Part shown: positions 59,374 to 64,000 of the stretch, piece by piece | Layout: every line of letters begins with the position of its first letter | Position numbering within the stretch: position 1 is the stretch's first letter | Source of the DNA: Marsupella aquatica | Taxonomy: Eukaryota; Marchantiophyta | Direction of reading: 5' to 3' | Length of the DNA stretch: 64,000 nucleotides | NCBI GenBank assembly: GCA_973895155.1 | Contig: OZ316896.1 | Location: 23,064,001-23,128,000 of the forward strand | Made by a program: the position numbers and the translations under genes | Notes under the pieces: model-generated | The model's input: only the letters and a program-made list of their open reading frames with translations | What the model was told of the DNA's origin: nothing | Database searches by the model: none

Positions 59374-60239
59374 TTGGGCAACATGAGAACTCCGGGGGAG
59401 AGATCAGAGGCAAATCGTGAGCGATATGCTCAGAACAAGGATGCAATAAATGCAAGGCGTCGCCAACAATACGCTCGACGACGGTTGCAAGTAGAGAATA
59501 GTGTGCCCCAGGTCCATGCTGAACCTGAACAAAGTGTCTCGCCCAGTGTGGGGCCCTTGGTTGCAGCAGTAGTTCCCACACCATGTGTACCAACTACGAC
59601 GGGACAACTGCGACGGGAAGCAAGGGCTGTACAAGGGGCATCAGCAACATCATTGGCACCCATTCAGGAGAAAACTTTGGGCCTATTGCAGTGTCTGGCC
59701 GTGCAAGTAGTGTGAGACAATTGCTTTGTGAAGCAAGAGCGATGCACCAGGGTTCAGCCAGATCCATGGCCATCACAGCCAGTCAAGAGGGTGCCCCGAG
59801 TGCCTTCGACGCATGTGAGACCGAACACCCTTTGGAGCAATTTGTTCTTACCCCTCCATGTGAGCCCGCAACCAACAATGAGCCCAGAGATCCCAATGTC
59901 TTTGATGAAGATTGGCTCATTCATGGTGCTTTACAGGATGGAGCTAACTCGATGTGTGTCATTTCGTCTTGTGAATCAATACCAAATAGTGTACGAGTTG
60001 ACCCTGACATCTTTGACGAGGATTGGCTCATTGATGGTGCCTTGCATGGGGCAGCGGGTCCTGTTGTTGACGATGGTGGTGGTCACTTTGACACGTTTGT
60101 TGAGGGCACCTTACATTTGTCAGATGAAGAGGGGGAACAAGACATTGATGATATCCTCCAACAAGAATTGGGAGGGAGTAACCTTGCACCGGTTACCCCG
60201 GCTCAACCCAGTGCAGAAGATATTTTGAGAGAGTGTTGA
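59374..60239 (+). pseudogene. Helitron N-terminal region
   Basis: Starts MGNMRTPGERSEANRERYAQ with Arg-rich NARRRQQYARRR, as common at Helitron protein N-termini. It continues, after a frame change around 59600-59715, in the frame ending at TGA 60237-60239. It contains a repeated acidic phrase, VFDEDWLIHGAL and IFDEDWLIDGAL. The TGA lies in the same frame as the next segment, so it is a nonsense change rather than a gene end. Confidence 0.7.
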
Positions 60240-60242
60240 AGA

Positions 60243-61432
60243 TTGGAGCAGATACAAAGTTTGCCAAAGGCACGACAACCTTTGGATCCTGCGATGGGAC
60301 GACATGTTTTGGGACGGATGAACATTGAGTGTCCATGTTGTAAAGCTCTTCATTGGATTGAAGAGTGCAAGTTTGGAACGCAATGCCATCCGTGCTTCAC
60401 GATGTGTTGTGCCAATGGGAAGGTGGATTTGCCTCCAATTGGTGCTCCTCCGAAGCCTTTGCGGAGTTTGTTGACCGGAAGTAACGCTGTGGCTACAACC
60501 TTTCGGAAGAATATTAGAGGGTACAATAATGCCTTGGCATTTACATCGATAGGTGTTAAAATTGATGAAAGGGGGGGTAATCAGGGTCCGTATTCATTTC
60601 GCATACAAGGAGCTTTATATCATCGGGCCGGCAGCCTCTTACCGCCTGATGGAGAGGGTCCCAAGTTTTCTCAACTCTATATTCATGACACGGGGAATGA
60701 GTTGGGCAACAGGTATTTTGCACAACTTGAACCATCTTCCTCTTATGACGCACCATCTTCCTCTTATGACGCATTTTTGTTTGCAACAAGTTGAGTCTCA
60801 TTGGATTTTATGTTGGGTTGCAGGATGAATCGCATGCCGCAATTGGATGAGGCGGTGCTTGCTTCTTTGCAAGAAATGCTCCATACACACAACCCTTATG
60901 TGCGGATGTTCAAAAATGCCGGGAGCCGCATTGATGACACTGAGGTGCCAGAGGTTTTGCTGCGTATTGTAGCTGAACGTGACACCGACCCAAGACGTTA
61001 CAATAAACCCACGGCGGATGAGATTGGTGTGATCATGGTTGGGGCTGAGGATATTGAAACATGTGGTCGAGATATTATCCTAAGGACAAGGGATGGGGGC
61101 CTACGTAGGATTTTGGAGTGGCATAGGTCCTATGCTCCTCTCCATTATGTCTTACTCTTTCCGCATGGTCAAGACGGGTGGTCTTATGACATCCCATTGG
61201 TGGGCCATGAATTTCAAGATGGGGTCATTGTGGCAGTTGAACCCCAAGCAAGGGGTGGACGCAATGGCTCCAAAAAGGTTACACAACTACAATACTATGC
61301 ATACTTGCTACACGCAAGGCGAGGTGATGATTGGTTGCTTCGTGGAGGGCGATTGCTAAAGCAATATATTGTGGATGCATATGTATGCATAGATCAAACG
61401 CGACTGACCTATATTCGCAACAATAAAAAAAG
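60243..61432 (+). pseudogene. Helitron replicase, upstream domain with small intron
   Basis: The first part has CPCCKALHWIEECK, FRKNIRGYNNALAFTS and GPYSFRIQGALYH, standard Helitron features. A 111-bp GT-AG intron (60713-60823) is likely, because joining NELGN-R across it continues in frame into MNRMPQLDEAVLASLQEML; without splicing the frame stops at 60794. The downstream part (IVDAYVCIDQTRLTYIRNN) runs to an A-run at about 61424-61432, where the frame shifts. Confidence 0.8.
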
Positions 61433-62265
61433 TTGCGCACAGAACTATATCAAGGGCTTCAAGATGCAGTTCAAGACGGAGATGCACGTGCAAGTGATGT
61501 GGGTAGGACCTATATTTTGCCATCCTCATATGGGGGTAGCGCCCGCAATATGATGCAGGCATACCAAGACGCCATGGCCATTGTACGCACGTATGGTCCC
61601 CCTAACCTTTTTACCACATTTACGTGCAATCCTAAATGGCCAGAAGTCAAAGCGGAGTGCTACCCCTATCAGACCCCGGCCGACCGGGATGACATTGTTG
61701 CTCGAGTGTTCAAACTCAAATTGAAGGCACTTTTGGCGGATATTCGTGCAGTGGTCTTAGGTAGACCTGTTGCCTCTATGTATGTCATCAAGTTTCAAAA
61801 GAGGGGTTTGCCGCATGCCCACATTTTGATCATATTGGTTGAACGCCATAAACTACGCACGCCGGAGTTGGTGGACCAATTAGTTTCTGCAGAGATACCG
61901 GATGTGAGGGTGTATCCGCAATTATTTCAGACTATAACAAAATGCATGACGCATGGACCGTGTGGTCGGGGGTACCCCAACTCGCCTTGCATGGTCGACG
62001 GACAGTGTAGCAAGGGCTACCCGAGACCATTTTCAGTTGAAATAGTTTTTGGGGATGATGGGTATCCCATGTATCGACGTCGAGATGATGGACGCAATTT
62101 CACAAAGGACAGAAGCGGGTTTGAGTTTGATAATAGGTGGGTTGTTCCTCACAGTCCATATTTGAGCATGAAATACAATGCTCATATTAACGTGGAGATA
62201 TGTTGCTCTATCAAAGCCATTAAGTACTTATATAAGTACTGCTACAAAGGGCATGAAAAGCAACA
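61433..62265 (+). pseudogene. Helitron HUH Rep nuclease domain
   Basis: Frame following the A-run shift: LYQGLQDAVQDGD, YGPPNLFTTFTCNPKWPE, then the metal-binding HUH motif in KRGLPHAHILIIL (His at about residues 128 and 130 of this segment) and the tyrosine motif IKYLYKYCYKGHEK near its end, where the paired catalytic Tyr lie. The domain initiates rolling-circle strand transfer. A one-base deletion at about 62256 separates it from the helicase frame. Confidence 0.88.
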
Positions 62266-64000
62266 GTGGAGGTAGAGCAGCGTGATGAAATAAAAGAGCA
62301 TTTAGATGCTAGGTATGTTTCTGCTGCAGAAGGAGTATGGCGGATTAATCAGTTTGAAATGTCAGAGAGTAGTACTTCGGTGCAACGGCTACAAGTGCAT
62401 TGTGAGGGGGAACAATTGATTATGTTTCATGAAGATTCTGAGATCATTGATGTGGTCCAACAAGAATCTCATAGGGATACAACTCTAACTGGGTGGTTCA
62501 AAGCAAACGCTTTGCATGAACATGCAAGACAGATTCTGTATACAAACTTTCCTCATGACTTTGTATGGAATCCGACAATACGTGCATGGACTCCTCGAAG
62601 AAGGGGGTTTAGCATTGGAAGGATGTATTTTGTGCCACCTGCTGCGGGGGAACGATACTACTTGCGAGCACTTCTACTTCATGTCAAAGGTGCAACATCA
62701 TTCCTTGACCTTAGAACTTTTGAGGGCATTGTATACCCAACTTTTCAGGCAACGGCTCTTGCTCGGGGTTTGTACGAGAATGATGAAGAATGGGATAGAT
62801 GTCTTCGAGAAGCGGCAGGTATGCAGACGGGTGCACAACTTCGACAACTATTTATCACAATCATGTTATTTGGAGGTGTTGCTAGACCGTGCGACCTATG
62901 GACCCAACATGCATCCAATTTGAGCGATGATTGTTGCTATCGTCTGCGTTCAATGGGTTTTTTGGATCCCACTGAGGAGCAACAACAGAGCTTTGCCCTA
63001 TATTTGATCGACGAGGCTTTAAAAAGTATTGGTAAAACATTGTTGGCGTTTGGTCTTCTGGTTCCAAGTATGCAATTTTTTGAAGAACCGGAAAACAGGA
63101 ATCGCTTGATACGAGAGGAGACATGCTACCCGATTGATGCACTTCTTCAACAACTTGCAGAACAGGAGCCATTGTTAAACGACGGCCAAAGGGCAGCCTA
63201 CACTACAATACTTGCAGCGGTGAGGGCTCGAGATGGAGGAACATTTTTTGTTGATGGGCCAGGGGGGACGGGAAAAACATTTGTCGATAATATTCTATTG
63301 AGGAGAGTGCGTGCAGATGGGGAGGTGGCATTGGCTGTGGCTTCCTCAGGTATTGCAGGTCTTTTGTTAGATGGAGGGCGCACTGCCCATTCGCGATTCA
63401 AGCTTCCGTTGAAACCGATCTCAACGTCAACATGTGCTGTTCAAAAACAATCTGACCTTGGTGGGTTGTTACGGAGGGCGACTTTTATCTTATGGGATGA
63501 AGCACCCATGATCCATCGGCATGGAGTTGAGGCGTTGGATAGAACGCTACGTGACATACGAGATTGTGACCAAATTTTTGGAGGAGTTGTGGTTGTGTTT
63601 GCAGGAGATTTTTGACAAGTACTTCCTGTGAAGGCAAGGGCCAGTCGTCCGGAGATTGTGGAGTCGTGTTTGAAGAAATCTTACATCTGGAGTAGTATAC
63701 AAACGTACAAACTAACAGAGAATATGCGGGCAAGAGGAACATTGGCATCTCCTGAGTTTGGCAATCTTACATTTGCAGAGTGGCTTCTTGCATTGGGCGA
63801 TGACAAACTCCCAAAGGAGGGACCTTCAAATAACCTTATTAAATGTCCGGAGTCTATGGTGGTGGAGGGAGGACGTGTGGAATCTTTGATTAGTGCAATC
63901 TACCCATCTCTTTTGAACGTGGATGATAAGTTCTTAAGCGAGAGGACTATCCTAGCACCAACCAACGACGATGCGCTCAAAATCAACAATTGCATTCTAG
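62266..64000 (+). pseudogene. Helitron Pif1-family helicase domain, partial
   Basis: The 62266 frame begins with EIKEHLDARYVSAAEGVWRI (still Rep-helicase linker). It reaches Walker A GPGGTGKT (about codon 330) and Walker B ILWDEAPM (about codon 409). After VVFAGDF a TGA at 63613-63615 replaces the Arg codon of the usual GDFRQVLP motif, consistent with CGA to TGA. The same frame then stays open (QVLPVKARASRPEIV, then LTENMRA) to about the window end. Confidence 0.9.

Larger units (their letters stand above)
59374..64000 (+). mobile_element. Decayed Helitron, 3' end outside the window
   Basis: A rolling-circle transposon coding region with an N-terminal basic region, a Helitron-type N domain, HUH Rep and Pif1-family helicase in the normal order on the + strand. 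It is interrupted by at least two frameshifts and two in-frame stops, plus one apparent small intron. The hairpin and CTRR 3' terminus lie beyond 64000. Confidence 0.93.

Overview
This is eukaryotic plant DNA: intron-bearing genes with GT-AG splice sites, a plant-type polyphenol oxidase with the C-terminal DWL and KFDV regions, a TPD1-like secreted protein, a two-block FUSC membrane protein, tRNA-derived SINE-like repeats, MITEs and a Helitron. A secretory (not plastid) leader on the polyphenol oxidase and an apparently fungal-type intronless CMD gene would fit a bryophyte, perhaps a liverwort. That placement is inference; nothing here fixes the species.

Layout. 1-6638: polyphenol oxidase gene 1 plus the 3' half of a FUSC gene. 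The same segment recurs at 34740-41367, apparently identical except for one pentanucleotide repeat, and there the FUSC gene is complete (40196-43435). 6639-10231: repeats without recognisable genes. 10232 to about 16.3 kb: a decayed, internally deleted transposon (element A). 16421-28069: an unrecognised phase-0 multi-exon gene, interrupted inside one exon by a 10,049-bp DNA transposon (element B, 17255-27303). 28430-29490: a 146-bp minisatellite. 29957-31253: a short relative of element B, followed by a 202-bp hAT-like MITE. 43.6-47.2 kb: repeats. 47246-48028: CMD/AhpD-like gene. 49135-49986: TPD1-like gene. 50-59 kb: AT-rich spacer, minisatellites and a GC-rich low-complexity block. 59374-64000: a decayed Helitron running off the window end.

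The most unusual content is the element A/B family. Element B has 32-bp terminal inverted repeats, a 4-bp duplicated target GGTT, and two convergent genes. The + strand gene combines an unrecognised N-terminal domain, a ParB-like domain and a DNA N6-adenine/N4-cytosine type methyltransferase whose motif IV precedes motif I. The - strand gene is a candidate DDE transposase with a Cys-rich region. Removing the element and one target copy restores an open exon, which confirms its borders. Palindromes of the form GATA-N4-TATC are scattered through the element; element A carries the same half-sites around mostly different centres, and the short relative carries GATA-N5-TATC. A protein-DNA recognition system (ParB-like, methyltransferase or transposase) belonging to the transposon is a reasonable hypothesis. 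All copies here carry stops or frameshifts and look inactive.
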